A stretch of 64,000 nt of DNA from Kudoa neothunni. Its lineage: Eukaryota > Cnidaria. Below, in pieces: positions 14,010 through 26,220 of the stretch. Location of the stretch: assembly GCA_964304625.1 (NCBI GenBank), contig OZ199838.1:6324001-6388000 (forward strand), read 5' to 3'. The number at the start of each line of letters is the position of its first letter. The first letter of the stretch is position 1. The notes under the pieces were generated by a model. It worked only from the letters and a program-made list of their open reading frames with translations. It was not told where the DNA came from and did not search any database. The position numbers and the translations under genes are program-made.

Positions 14010-14740
14010 TCAAACAATTTGGCACTTCTTTTTCTTAGTCTTATCATTTACCACCGATTTGGCGGTGTTTTTATTTTTCTTTTGATATATGCTGCGTACA
14101 ATAGTTTCAAAACATTTGTTTATGTTTTCATTTTTCTTGGCGCTGGTTTCGATGTAAGGACAGCCCCATTTGTTGGCTAGATCTTGGCCCAGATCTGCAG
14201 AAACTTTTCGGTCAAGATCCGACTTATTGCCAACCAATATCATTGAGACAGTTTGACCTTCTTTGACACGAAGAACTTGTCCATGGAGATCGGCGAGTGC
14301 GTTAAAGCTGTCCATTTCGGTTAATGAAAAAACAAATATAAAACCTTCTCCATTTCTAAAATATTGATCCCTCATCGAAGCATAGTCTTCTTGGCCAGCT
14401 GTATCTAAAATATTGATGGTGTGAGAGATACCATCGATGTCGATTTGTTTCCGATAACTATCAGCTTTGGTGGGTTCATAATCATCGACAAACTAAAACA
14501 AACAATCGCGAAAAATTAGCTAAAGATCCCCTCAAAAAAGGATATTAAAACTAGACTTTAAATTTTTCATTCCTACACACCCATCCATGTTATGTAGAGT
14601 TAACAAAACCCTACCATATGTCTACAATAACAGAGCATACATACCTCGTCGTAAATATATAAAAGTGTGATAGCCGACTTTCCTACACCTCCGGGACCAA
14701 CCATCAGAATTTTATGCTCGTCATCTTTTTCTTTGGACAT
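14010..14740 (-). CDS. Ral: Ral small GTPase, two exons
   Basis: Ral is a Ras-family GTPase acting on exocyst and endocytosis effectors. Exon 1 (14740-14645) encodes the start and P-loop GPGGVGKSA. Exon 2 (14492-14010) begins FVDDYEPTKADSYRK, the Ral-type switch I with its YEPTKADSYRK signature, then DTAGQEDYASMRDQYFR (switch II), NKSD (G4) and ETSAK (G5). The intron is 152 nt, longer than in neighbouring genes, and phase 0. The C terminus is lysine-rich and ends CQIV, a CAAX prenylation box; most animal Ral proteins end CCxL. The total is 192 residues, slightly short because the N-terminal extension is missing. Confidence 0.93.
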
Positions 14741-15482
14741 GGCCTTTACCACCAAGTAAGTCAATAGAACCTTTAACAGTGGATTAACTCCGGTTGACTT
14801 AGACTATTTATTTATTCTCCGGATGCAATCGACAATTTACCATCAATCAATATTGATGTTTAAATAATCCTTGAAGTTCTCGGATGTAACTCTGAGCATC
14901 ATATTTTAGGGTTAATTAATTTGTAAATAGAATATTTAGGTCAACTTCAACATTAATCTCTATCATTAATCTACTAGCTTACTAAGATAAGATAATAGGA
15001 TTAAAATTCAATAAATGTGATTTGTAAATATATTGAAGATGTAACCGAAAACTTGAAAGAAAACGTACCTAATGCACACAATTTAATTTCTACAAAATAT
15101 TTCCCCCAGACACATTTTCTAAGGAAATCACTAGCTAATCGGTACATGAACAGTTCCATATATTAATCTTTTGATTAGTTTACAGTGCCGAATTGGGATC
15201 GATTACCCAAGGTGAAAAGCCTCCACATAAATTTTGAATTCACAAATAATAGCTTGTTTGTTGGTTTAGAACGTAAATTTCCCTAAAAGTTGTACGATAT
15301 CTATCTAAGTGCTTCTCGATTCATTTTAGCTCCCCTAGCACCTACTATTTGAGGCCAACCTCGCACCTTTTTCAAATAAGGAATTATAAAACGGATTTCG
15401 TTTTAGGCGGGAGGCACGGTGCTGTAGGAATTGGACATTGACACTGTAAAGTTAAAGATGTAAATAATTTTTATGCGACATT
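14741..15482. other. Ral upstream region
   Basis: No gene recognised. A GC-richer patch at 15330-15440 (inverted CACCTAC / GCACGGTGC segments) could be a small repeat; I cannot bound it. Confidence 0.35.
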
Positions 15483-15640
15483 AGTTTTGATTATATTTAA
15501 TTATTACTGGCCCCTAAGAGCAAAGAGACGTTCAGAAATAATTAAATATAGGTTTTTAAAAAATTAAATCTGTGTACCGCTTGTGAGTAAAAGTTGCTGG
15601 AATTTTAAAAATTTCATTGCGCTTACGTACATACCAGTTA
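15483..15640 (+). repeat. Dispersed repeat: AATTATT palindrome plus tail
   Basis: Contains TATATTTAATTATT ... CAGAAATAATTAAATATA, an interrupted palindrome, followed by the tail AAATCTGTGTACCGCTTGTG and TTGCGCTTACG. The palindrome recurs at 34673-34743, 60010-60076, 60190-60240 and 63535-63600. The tail recurs at 41305-41400 and, inverted, at 60108-60190. Confidence 0.7.
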
Positions 15641-16283
15641 GGACATGGGTCACCATAGTTTTTGACCGCTCGGTGACAAGTGGCCGAGAGTGCGCAGAAG
15701 TAATAATAAAAACAAGTTTCACAACAAAATAACATTATTATTTGAAAATTATTAAAATTTTTAATTAGATTTTTTAGATATTTATCTTGTATAAAACTTA
15801 GAATAGTATTGCCATAGTTTTGCGGTATTAATTTGATATTTTCTTTTTGAAAGAGTATTCACTGGAATTGCGAGCGTTTCGTTGATAAAAATATTCTAAA
15901 TTGCATTTAGTAGACCCTGCTTGTTGAATATTATACAGTTACTACGTACTTTTTAATTATATCGTTAATAATAGCCTGATTTAATATCATAAAACATAAC
16001 AGCGTGATTATGGTCTCACTTTTCTCGAAAAAAGAGACATTCGGCAATAAATAAGTGATAAGACGTCCTTTACAAGCACGTTTTTCACATCTACTATATT
16101 GATTTGAATTAGATTCGTGATCATTTACATAAAAAACTAGATATTATTTTAGAATAAAAAGTAATCACAAGCTTGATATGAAATATAACAAGCCAAAAAC
16201 CCCCAAAAAGGTTTATATACTATCGTGGCGCATGCGCGAAGTAGGCGCGAGTTGTGGTCGTGTCGTTTTTGAGTTTTCGAAAC

Positions 16284-16400
16284 TGTAACGGATGACACGC
16301 GTCAACCTGATTTAGATTAGTGATATCTAAGTAGATTACTTTTCGAGTATATTTTATCATGGCTTCTCCTATCGACAGCGCAACTAACTCCACCGTTACA
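16284..16400 (+). repeat. 5' LTR (117 bp)
   Basis: Starts TGTAACGGATGACACG and ends CTCCACCGTTACA. It is unusually short and contains the Gag start codon region. Confidence 0.92.
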
Positions 16401-19336
16401 TCTGGTGACAGGGGTGTTGACTCTGTTAAGCCACCGCCACTCAAGAAATTTACCGGCGCCGCCGATAACTTCGCCAAGTTCCACCGCTCTTTTATGCTCC
16501 TTGCACTAGCTAGCAACTGGAATGACCTGGACAAAGCTAGGAATTTTCCCTTGTACCTCGGAGATACCATCCTCGATTTGATCGAGACCAACGGTATAAA
16601 TATGTACCGACCAACGAGGGATACATTCAACCTTATGGTGGAACTGTTAAATAATACATATCGCCCTATCACTTCTTCCGCATTGTCCCTTCAATCGTTC
16701 TACAGTTCGACGTGGGACAATGTCACCCCCTTTGCTGAATTCTGCTTCGGAGTGAACAATTTGCTTCGCAAGGCCCTACCCTCTATCGACGAAGACACCG
16801 CTAGAACTCTAGTTATGGACCAATGCACGAAGTCGTTGCCTGAGTACATCAAACGTATTATCGTTGCTTCGAAACCCCAAGCACTTCCTGAGCTGATCCA
16901 ATCGGTTGAGGAACAGCTAAATATTCCAAATCACACTGCAGCAGCCTCGTACGGCGAGAGGAAATCCAAATACAAGAAACGATCTTGCAAAAAATGTGGC
17001 TCAAATAATCACTCAACCAAAGAGTGCAAAGGTTTTGCAATATGTAAAACCTGCCACAAGAGGGGACACCTCTCATATATATGCAATAGCAAACATACAA
17101 ATAACATTAACTGTATCAATTTTAATGAATCTGTTTCGGATGAGGCCAATTATTCGTGTTTTGTTTCTTCAGCGCAGTTTGACTTGTCTAAAAATTTTAC
17201 AATACCAATTGAAATCGGAACTAGAGTTGCAACTGCTCTGATTGACACTGGATCTTCCATATCAATTATAAGACACGGCTTCGATGTGGAAATGCACCCT
17301 GACAAAATTAGTCTTACATCCGCAGGCGGGAAGCAAATGGAACCCATTGGTACTAGCATCGTCGAATTCTCTCTAAATGGAAAGGTCTTCAAATGGAAAC
17401 CCAACACAAAAAAATGCATTTATAAGGTAACGTCAATCAAATATCTCGGCTTCGTAATCTCAAAAGATGGAATCACACCTGATCCTGATAGAATCAAATC
17501 AGTAGCTGACATACCCATTCCCAATACACCCAAACGCCTCCAATCATTCATTGGCTTCGCAAACTATTACCGCGACCTAATTCCAAACTTTGCTAGCATA
17601 GCACAGCCCCTCTACAATGCCATTTCTACAAAACCCTTTGAATTATCCACCGAAGCTATTAATCGAATAAGTAACATCAAACATTTGTTAACATCCTCGC
17701 CACTACTCAGTCTTCCTAACCTGAATAAAAATTTCACAATTTCCACCGACGCTTCAGACACAGCCATCGCATCAGTACTCTATCAGGAAGTGAATGGCAA
17801 GAAACATGTCATACGTTATGCCAGCCGTATCCTCAATAAATCCGAAATTAATTATTCCACCTTCGAAAAAGAAGCACTAGCGCTAGTACATGCACTCAAA
17901 ACATTTCACCAATATGTCTACGGCAAAAGAACCAAAGTATGGACGGATCACAACCCCCTAACTCACCTGAAAACCATCAAAGACTCTCACGGTAGAATAT
18001 CCCGTTGGCTGCTATTTCTCCAGAACTACGACCTAGAAATAGTCTACAAACGTGGCCCTGATAATGTAGACGCCGACTTTTTATCGAGAACACCGTGCGA
18101 ATCAAATGCTATATCAGTCCATTTCCTATCCCTACCAGTAGACAAGTGGATATCGGCCCAAAAAGAGGACATAACTATATCGAGCATCGCAAAATCCATT
18201 GAACAAAATAAATACAAAGGTAAGAGAGTTTACCGATTCAAAGATGGCCTCTTGGTGAGGACTCTGAAAGCCGAAAATAGAGAAATCAATCAACTTTTCA
18301 TCCCACTTCAAATGCGCGCTAAAATCTTGGACAGATTTCATGATCAATCTGGCCATCCCGGGTTCTTCAAAACATTTTCGATGCTACGAGACAACGCATT
18401 TTGGCCCGGCTACGAAATCGAAACCCGAAATTATGTGCGTTCTTGTAAAACTTGCCAATTGAATCCATGGTCTTCCGAAAAATCCAACTTAATCCCACTA
18501 AAAGCTACCTTCCCTTTTCAATTAATGGAATGGGATATCATTGGACCTTTCAATCGCACCGATAATCTTAATAGATATATACTCTGCTGTGTGGATCTTT
18601 TCACCAAATTCGCCATAGCCATTCCACTAGCTGATTTAAGAGCAGAGACAATTTGTGACAAACTCATCCAGGAAATATTATGCAAATTCGGTAAGCCTAG
18701 ACGTATACACAGCGACAATGGTAGGAACTTCGTTTCAAATATTATCGTACAAATCTGCCGTGATCTCAACATCGAGCTATCCCATACTACACCATACCAT
18801 CCTCAGGGCAATGGCGCCGTGGAGCGTTTCAACCGAACTCTTAAGCATATGCTACTGAAGCTCGACGAACCCAATTTATGGGACATCCATCTCCAAATGT
18901 TAGTGAACCATTATAATAATCATACCAATGAATCAACTGGTTTTTCTCCCTTTCAACTTATCTACGGTAAAAAACCCAACTTTGCTCTCACACCCATTCT
19001 GCCCAATGATAACATGAACAATTCTCCTACCACTCTGTCATACCTAAAAAATCTCAAACGTGAACTTTCACGCACACATGCAATTGCACTTAAAAGCCTA
19101 ACCAATTCATCATCCAAAAACTCAAGAAACTACAACAATGCAAGTCCTCCTAAACCCATCCAAGTCCAATCTAGTGTTGTTTACAAAAACCCAGCTACCA
19201 ATAAGTGGTCAGGACCTTACGTAGTCCTTAAAAGACATGGACCCTCCACTTATACAATTAGTATTGACAATCTCCCAACTACTGTCCACAGAAACAACAT
19301 CAAATCATATATGTCCCGATCTTCCCAAGGGGGGAA

Positions 19337-19453
19337 TGTAACGGATGACACGCGTCAACCGGATTTAGATTAGTGATATCTAGGTAGATTACTTTTCGAG
19401 TATATTTTATCATGGCTTCTCCTATCGACAGCGCAACTAACTCCACCGTTACA
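19337..19453 (+). repeat. 3' LTR (117 bp)
   Basis: Same length and ends as the left repeat, with two base differences. Confidence 0.92.
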
Positions 19454-19495
19454 GAAACTTTGAAGGCTGGTTTTAAAATTGTTGTTGGCTATTCT

Positions 19496-21603
19496 GGTTA
19501 AAGTTCACTTTAGCCCCATACCTTTCGGTAATAATCGGAACCCGAAAAAACTTCGGATTGGGTATTATTCGCGTCAGCGATGAAGCCTTTATTTCCACGA
19601 TGATTGCATTTGTTGATGGCTTATGGCCTCACAGTTCCATATCTTAATTATATGCATTCATCTACTAATTATATTAACGAGAACTATAAATATTTTGGGT
19701 TTTGTAAATTGCGCATGCTCCAAAAAATTTTAATATTAAAACACATGTACGTAAAATGTTGGCTTAAAATTATAAAAGTAATTAATTATTACAATAAAGT
19801 TGAAAAACATAGATTAGTTACACTTTAATAATTAAATATTACAGGTTAATTTTTATTTAAATTAGATTGTAAACGAAATCATGTGACATTATTCAGTGGA
19901 TGACACTTAATAATGTCTGGAGCTAGAATTTTGAATAATTGATTTCATAAGTTGCCTTTCTTATATAATAACTTTTTCAAGCAAAAAATTATTTTGCCAA
20001 AATATATTTTTTATATTAGACTAGTAGGTTAGAGGAATCGTGAAATAATTAATCGATGATGAATATGCTTACTTAAAGACTTAAAAACCGTATATTTGCT
20101 GTCTATTACAGACGTAAATCTAAACCTTTCTCAGTTAAATTATTATTTGATCCAACTTAATTAAACGCTTTAAGTTTCAAACAAGCTAAAATCGGACAAT
20201 TGGAATATGCTAACTTTTAATATTATATCTTTAGTTAAGTTTTGAAATGGTTTTTTAACTTAATCATAAAATATTTAAAAATATCAAAATTCAGTTAATA
20301 TGATAATTAATACTATTAAGATCACCTAACGTTGCGTCTTTTATAGAGCTAAATATTCTCGCAACATCACGAAAATTTATGAGAAGACAATAATTATTAA
20401 TTAAAATTATATATGCTTTTAATTTGTCTAATTAATTTAGTTAAGAGTTTGTCTTTGCTGACTCTTCGAAAGCACCATTCAGATATATATGAAGAAATCA
20501 TATCTTTTTTTTTGTTGGTGAAACTTCTATACCTCCGTTTGAAGACACTCCATATACCTTCAATCCGGTTAGTGTGTACACCTGTTGAGGAGACAAATTC
20601 TTTGTCATGAATAACGATCTCATGAAGATACCCAAGTTCGTTTAATCGTGCGTAACCACGCCATCCATCGGAATGAATTATGGACCATCCTTCAACATGG
20701 TTAGTGATGATGTTTTCTAATGTAGCAGCATCCCTTTTTTCAGTCTCCACCACAAAAACATTCCCATTTTCATCAATGCCACCTACAATCCAGATACTCT
20801 GGTTTCGTAGAATTCTGCCGACGCCGAATTTCCTTTCACAAATGAGGCTCTCATCGATCTGGACTTTAATTCCAGGACCTCCAATTTTGATCGGGTTTTC
20901 CAAAAAATAAGAAAGGCACACGTCTCTTAGAAAATTTTTCCAATCGACCACTGTATTGGCAGACCCAATGTCACATTCTCTCATTAGAAATTCTTGGGTC
21001 GTTACACCTCTACTCCACAAATATATAAATTTTATGAGGGAATATAAAGAGAGGTGCGAATTCGATAAAAATGGCTCAGTTCTTAATGAGGATTCTCGGT
21101 GGCAATTTTTTCTCTTGCAACGGAAGCTATATCCATCGACAGAGGACTTCCTTAGATATAATTTCATAATATCTCCACAAGAACAAATTTTGATTTTGGG
21201 TAAAAGTCCAAGTCCTTGTAGAAATAATACTAACTCCTGTAGATTATTTTTAAAATAAACAATATCGACGAATTTGAGGTTATCAATATTATATTCCATA
21301 ATCTTAGTTTGGTTGATAAAAATAGCGCTTGTGCGTGTAAAAATTTATAATTAAGTTATCCCATCAAATAAATAATTAAAATGGTTAGAATTATATTCAT
21401 TAAATAATTAGTTATTATATACTTGGCCCAAACTCACAAGAACGTATTAATTAGGGATAACCTCATTTCATCGAAAGTTAACGAGTGTTTCGCGGGATTA
21501 CACGTAATTAATCTATAACTCGGCTGGTTACATCGTACAACGATACCCGGATTTCGGGTTCCGATTATTACCGAAAGGTATGGGGCTAAAGTGAACTTTA
21601 ACC
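19496..21603 (-). mobile_element. Merlin DNA transposon, apparently complete
   Basis: It has 52-bp terminal inverted repeats at 19496-19547 and 21552-21603 that match base for base (GGTTAAAGTTCACTTTAGCC...). They enclose one intact transposase frame. The element interrupts the older Merlin coding sequence after GVHTNKIE. A clear 8-9 bp target duplication is not seen; the flanks agree at only about half the positions. Confidence 0.88.
20397..21299 (-). CDS. Merlin (ISXO2-like) transposase
   Basis: A 300-residue DDE transposase that cuts and reinserts its own element. The N terminus has a zinc-ribbon-like CSCGDIM ... CKRKNCHRESSLR. The catalytic core shows VQIDESLI (first Asp), IWIVGGIDENGNVF, IIHSDGWRGY (second Asp) and TGVHTNRIEGIWSVFKRR (closing Glu). 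The frame is uninterrupted and its length is normal for Merlin, so this copy could in principle encode an active protein. The start at 21299 is the first Met and lies well inside the inverted repeats. Confidence 0.92.
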   Translation of the reverse strand: MEYNIDNLKFVDIVYFKNNLQELVLFLQGLGLLPKIKICSCGDIMKLYLRKSSVDGYSFRCKRKNCHRESSLRTEPFLSNSHLSLYSLIKFIYLWSRGVTTQEFLMRECDIGSANTVVDWKNFLRDVCLSYFLENPIKIGGPGIKVQIDESLICERKFGVGRILRNQSIWIVGGIDENGNVFVVETEKRDAATLENIITNHVEGWSIIHSDGWRGYARLNELGYLHEIVIHDKEFVSSTGVHTNRIEGIWSVFKRRYRSFTNKKKDMISSYISEWCFRRVSKDKLLTKLIRQIKSIYNFN

Positions 21604-22420
21604 GCTTCGATTTTATTTGTATGTACACCAGTACCAGAAAAAAACGAATACATGTGACAGACTGTATTGTAAACAAATCCTAAATCGTTCAGACGATTAT
21701 AACCCCTCCATTTATCTGCCCAGATAAAAAAATTCTCTTCAACATTATCAAGACTAATTTTTTAAAGCACATCATTGCTTCTCCTCTTCGCCAATCCAAA
21801 AAAACATTCAGCTTCCTCATCTATACCACCAAAAATCCAGTATTGCTGGGCTTTTAGCAGTCTACCAGCATTATATTTTCTTTTAGTTACTACAGTTTCA
21901 TCGATCTGGACAACGACATTTGTACTGCCATTTTTTTTCGTTCATCCGTAATCTTCAATGTAACAATACTTCTAAACAATTCAGACCAATCATTTATTGT
22001 TTTTGAAGACAGAATTCCAACGTACTTTTGTATTTCTTCGTAGGTAACCTTGTTAAATTGAATTTTTACTAGGAAAGATGCAAATAGTTTCCATAGCGGC
22101 AGTTTGGAATGCTGAAATATTGGTCAAACTCGTAGACTTTGCTTTTGTCAACAATCAGGACATCGGAAGAAAAGCAGATCTTGGCAATTTTTAATTGATA
22201 CGAGATTCACCATCGTCCCGCAAATACACTTTTTCTCTAATGAAATCAGGCCAAGATTCTGAAATGTTTTGATAATATATATTATATCTACCCGGAAAAA
22301 TGCACAATCCATCATATCGACGGAAGCAATATTTTGCAAATCAAAATTTTCCCTAAAGTTTTCCATTTTCCGAGGGCGCGGTGAAAGTTTCCGACTGCCG
22401 CCCCCTTTTATATAAATCAC
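21604..22420 (-). pseudogene. Decayed Merlin transposase (older copy)
   Basis: Pieces in several frames match the Merlin family: an N-terminal segment with KCICGTMVNLV ... FFRCPDC (zinc ribbon) at about 22330-22150, VVQIDETVV at about 21895, QQYWIFGGIDEEAECFF at about 21810, and TGVHTNKIE just before 21604. Frames shift between pieces. It is cut off at 21603 by the younger Merlin. Confidence 0.8.
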
Positions 22421-22430
22421 CTTGTTTTTC

Positions 22431-23167
22431 CCCCAAAAAACAGTTATAAAAATAACATAAATATAAAAAATTTATAACTTTTGTTTCGATATAAAACTTG
22501 AAACTGATTTCGGTCCGATAAGAAGTTATCTAAGTTTGGTACAACATGTAATTCTAATCATAAGCAATGCATAAGATGTTCACCTGACAACTCATTTCAT
22601 TGAAGGGATCTAGTTTGTTTTTCAGTTGTGAGGCCCGATTAAGGCTATGAATGACCCGTCGCCTATTGTATAGTTTAAAAAATCACAATATTGATAATAT
22701 TTTTCATCACAATTAAGAATTATGATTTTTTCAAACATTAAATTTATAGTTTAATAATTTAATCATATTCAAGTTGTGTAGCTCCAAAAAAGGAGATTCA
22801 TTTACCGAATTTTTAATTTTTTATTATTTATTAACTACTATTTGAACACAGGTGCATAATTTTGTAAAATATATATGACGCTAACGAACATTTGAGAAAC
22901 GGTGATCATTGCTTCGTCATTTTGAATTTATAGTATCAGTCCGATTAATTTAACTTATCAATTTAATCAATTAAGAATTTTAAAGTAATAGAGACAGGAA
23001 TCGATTGAACCTTGAAGCGTGAATCTTATCGATTGTTATATTTTACATTCAGGATGTTGCTATATTAGCGTGTTGATTGACTCTTATTTGAATTAAAAAA
23101 TAAACACCTCACAAGGAACTAAATGAAGTGTTCAATTCAACGTTCATTTAGTGAGTTAATGTACTGA
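22431..23167. other. AT-rich spacer
   Basis: Nothing recognised between the Merlin nest and the MULE. Confidence 0.4.
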
Positions 23168-23176
23168 TAGCTTTTA

Positions 23177-23488
23177 GGCACTGGCTATTCTTACGACAAC
23201 GAATATCTTTTTTCTTACTAAAGATATTTTAAATATGAATTTAAAAACATTTTACTACATTTTTTTCCCACAAAAATTCAAGTTTTTATAAATTATTATT
23301 GCAATAAAACTAATACATATATTTTGGCCTTATTTCGCCATTACAAGCACTAAAAATGATTAAAGCCAGATCTTCATTAACATTTACGACATTTTAAAGC
23401 ATTTTTGAATCGAAAAATCATGAAAATTGTGCTAATGTAACTTCATTTGCATTGGAGACCATTAGCCCACGTGTCAACGTTACGGTCT
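23177..23488 (+). repeat. Left TIR of MULE
   Basis: Inverted partner of 26221-26526. The inner end reads TTAGCCCACGTGTCAACGTTA. Confidence 0.9.
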
Positions 23489-23728
23489 GGTACAAATTAA
23501 TTGTTTGAAATGGTATCATTTTATAAGATATTTACAGAAAAATACAACTAATATTAATCAAATTTATAATTTTTTTAAGCCAAATAGACGGAACTCAAAA
23601 TATCATGTCATCACTTCATAATTCAAGTTATTTAACATTAAAATATAAATCGAAAAACATAATTAGCAACCAATATTTGGGAAATGTCATAATTAATTAA
23701 CTTTTATTATCAACTATCTATTGAAATT

Positions 23729-25881
23729 TTATTTATGTTTTTTCTTCGGAAGTCCAATAGTAGTTAATCTGCTACCCCCGGGATTTCCGACAGACTCGAC
23801 TTTGGAAGGAATGGGTATATCTAAAAATTTTTTATAATTAATAAAAAATTAGTTACTTTTATATGTATCATTAATTTTTTCCTGATTCATACTTTTACTA
23901 GCAAAGCTTTCAGCTAAATACATTACCATCACTAAGTACTACGGTTAGTTTACCGTATTTTTCTTCAGTATATTCATCATCTAAGTTTAAATTATATTAA
24001 TAAAATATTTTCATTTACGAAATACTTGTGTAAGACAATTCACTTTCAGGATTGGAGGATATGATTTCAATGAAAGCGTTATCTTCTCTCAAATTTATTT
24101 TCACTAATATACTTTACACATTTGCAACAAATAGTAAATAACTTAGTTCATTTATAGTAGACATCATTTTCGTATCATGATTTTTAATCACACATTCAAG
24201 TCTTCTAAAAACTTCAATGGAAGTTTGAAAATAATCTCCGCAAAACTCTGCAGATGTAGTCGCCAACTTTTTTGTAAGCACTGAAGACAGTCTTAATCTT
24301 TGAGAAAAGGTTTGGATAGTGTCTTTAGGTTTGATTTTTACAACTCCCTCATCATGAAAATCTTTACAATTGTTAACATTTAGAACATTTAAGAAATTAT
24401 TCGCATGCTCCCTAGCCCAACGAGAATGGCACAATGATCCATCAAACAAGTTGATTAAGTTGAGTGCACGTTTTTGTAGAATATGACGACAAGGAAGCTT
24501 GAATGCTTTATGCATTGAACAATTACAGGAGTTATAACTGGAATTTTCTTCTAAAGTGGCGTCCTTTATTTTTGATAATTCTTCCTGGATCATACTTGAA
24601 GAATAGGGCGTAAGATAATTATGATATTTTTTGAAAGTCTCATTATCGTTGGAAGAATCGTATGGTTTTGTTAGTTCCATAGCAATGGTGCTTTGCCGCT
24701 CAATCCTTTGCGATTTCAAAAATCGGAAGAAATTGTCGAAAAAATCACTCAAAGTTGAAAACTTTTTCACTACAGTTTTTAGTTTTGCATTAATGGATTC
24801 AATTCTGTTATTCGTTGTATTATTATAGTAATGCTCAGCCATACTTAATCCAATTATCCATTCCTGGTAAATGGGTAGCCAATTCTTTTTGAAATAATCA
24901 TTAAGTTCCTCAACTCCGAGGTCAAAAAGTTCACAACATAGGCGGTCAAAATTTTCCATGTTCTTGACATAAGTAATTTTTTCTAATATTTGAAGAATAA
25001 GTGTTTTTGTTTCAGTTGTTATACCATACTTTCCGACTTTTATTTCCCGCTGGAACGCTTGTAATACATGGAATTTACATAGTATCAACTTTGTGGAAGG
25101 AAATACGAAACTTAAACATTTTCGTAACAAATGGTCTTTGTCAGTTATTATTGACATCGTTTTGGATTGTAACCACGGTGCAGCATCTAACAATTCGTTC
25201 AGAAATCATGTTATGGCTTCTGCTGTCTCCTCATGTAAAATACAGGCACTAATGATATGGGTTAAACCAAAAGAGTCTTGAGATGCAGTTAAATAAAGAG
25301 GAGCTCTACAAGTACAATCATCATTTGTTATAAAATAGGGTTTTCGTACCTTGAATCCAACAGCTTATAAGTGGCATCTATGAATAATAGCTCAGGAAAA
25401 CATTCAAGAACATGGAGCATTCCGTTATCCACGAAGAAAATTCCATTGACAGAATTTTAACTCTGCAATTATAATCATTTTTCAATATTGTAATAACGGA
25501 ATCAATATTTTTCGGTTCGAAGGTAGAAACAGTCTTTACATTATGGATAGATTTTAATGTAATTTTCTTTCCGGTTTCTTCGCTTAATTTACATTGAATT
25601 AACCTTTTATTTGCTCCTAATGATATTAACTCCGATATTATTGGATCATCAAGGTTAAATTTTCTTTGTGGAGGAAGGTTTTCGAATATTCTTTGATCGC
25701 AGGAATGGTTATGGATTAAATTTAGCGATTTCACCTCCAAAAAGTTACCGTCCACAGTGCTCCGGAGCGAGATACTAAATGGGCATTTCTTCTTAAATGA
25801 TAATTTGTTTCTATCTCCACTGTTTTTGCGTTTGTAAGGAACACCGAAGAAACACATGTAATTAATGTCATAATAAACCAA
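23729..25881 (-). pseudogene. MULE transposase, slightly damaged
   Basis: From 25881 the N-terminal part has a FAR1/FLYWCH-like DNA-binding region (KKKCPFSISLRS, LNLIHNHSC). About 25400-25380 encodes LFIDATYKLLD, the first catalytic Asp, in a shifted frame. HEETAEAIT is followed by TGA where the family has Trp (near 25216). The frame 25193-24114 holds TDKD with CKFHV (second Asp region), NRIES (closing Glu area) and a SWIM zinc finger CNCSMHKAFKLPCRHIL. The C-terminal exon at about 23822-23729 reads PSKVESVGNPGG ... LTTIGLPKKKHK, a tail also present in the second MULE near 50.5 kb. So there is at least one frameshift and one premature stop. Confidence 0.85.
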
Positions 25882-26220
25882 CTGAGAATTTATGGATCTG
25901 TTTACTCTTCGTTGTGCATTTGAAATTTTTCTCGAATGTCTAATTTTTAAGACAATAATATTAATAAAATTTATTTAATGTAATTATTATGAAATATAAT
26001 TAAACTCAATATCTTTCCAGATACTTAACCTGAAAAATATATATCATTTTGAACGAAATAATAGGCAGTTATGTCGCTATACTCACCAAGATACATGAAG
26101 TATGTTTTAAACAAATAGAACAAATTAGATTATTAATTTTAAAAATAAGCTTTTAAAATTGCATTTTGGATCTAAATGCAATTAAAATGTGATGTAGTTC
26201 GTGACGCAATAATCGAATGA

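Larger units (their letters stand above)
16279..19458 (+). mobile_element. Ty3/Gypsy-type LTR retrotransposon, young but broken
   Basis: Two 117-bp terminal repeats (16284-16400, 19337-19453) begin TG and end CA. They are flanked by the 5-bp target duplication GAAAC (16279-16283 and 19454-19458). One Gag-Pol frame runs 16359-19373. Recognisable parts in order are Gag with two CCHC zinc knuckles, aspartic protease (IDTGSS), reverse transcriptase/RNase H and integrase. The two repeats differ at 2 of 117 positions, so insertion is recent. Just after the left repeat, TGGTGAC could begin a primer site for tRNA-Trp, as in the CsRn1-like group. The copy is broken (about one break) and should not be taken as functional. 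Confidence 0.9.
16205..22430 (-). mobile_element. Old Merlin transposon split by two later insertions
   Basis: Minus-strand remnants at 22420-21604 carry the Merlin transposase N terminus, VQIDETVV, YWIFGGIDEE and GVHTNKIE, and stop abruptly at 21603 where the younger Merlin begins. Beyond that insertion, 19495-19459 continues with a weakly matching segment (NNNFKTSLQSF), and then the LTR element breaks in. Sequences near 16208-16225 (AAAAAGGTTTATATA) and near 22405-22430 (inverted AAAAACAAGGTGATTTATATA) could be its outer ends. The coding region is decayed. The outer limits are approximate. Confidence 0.6.

Noticed and set aside
18132-18772. Minus-strand open frames inside the LTR element
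   Set aside because: They are antisense shadows of the Pol frame, with no family motif.
22148-22420. Separate small zinc-finger gene
   Set aside because: It is the N-terminal part of the decayed Merlin transposase, not an independent gene.
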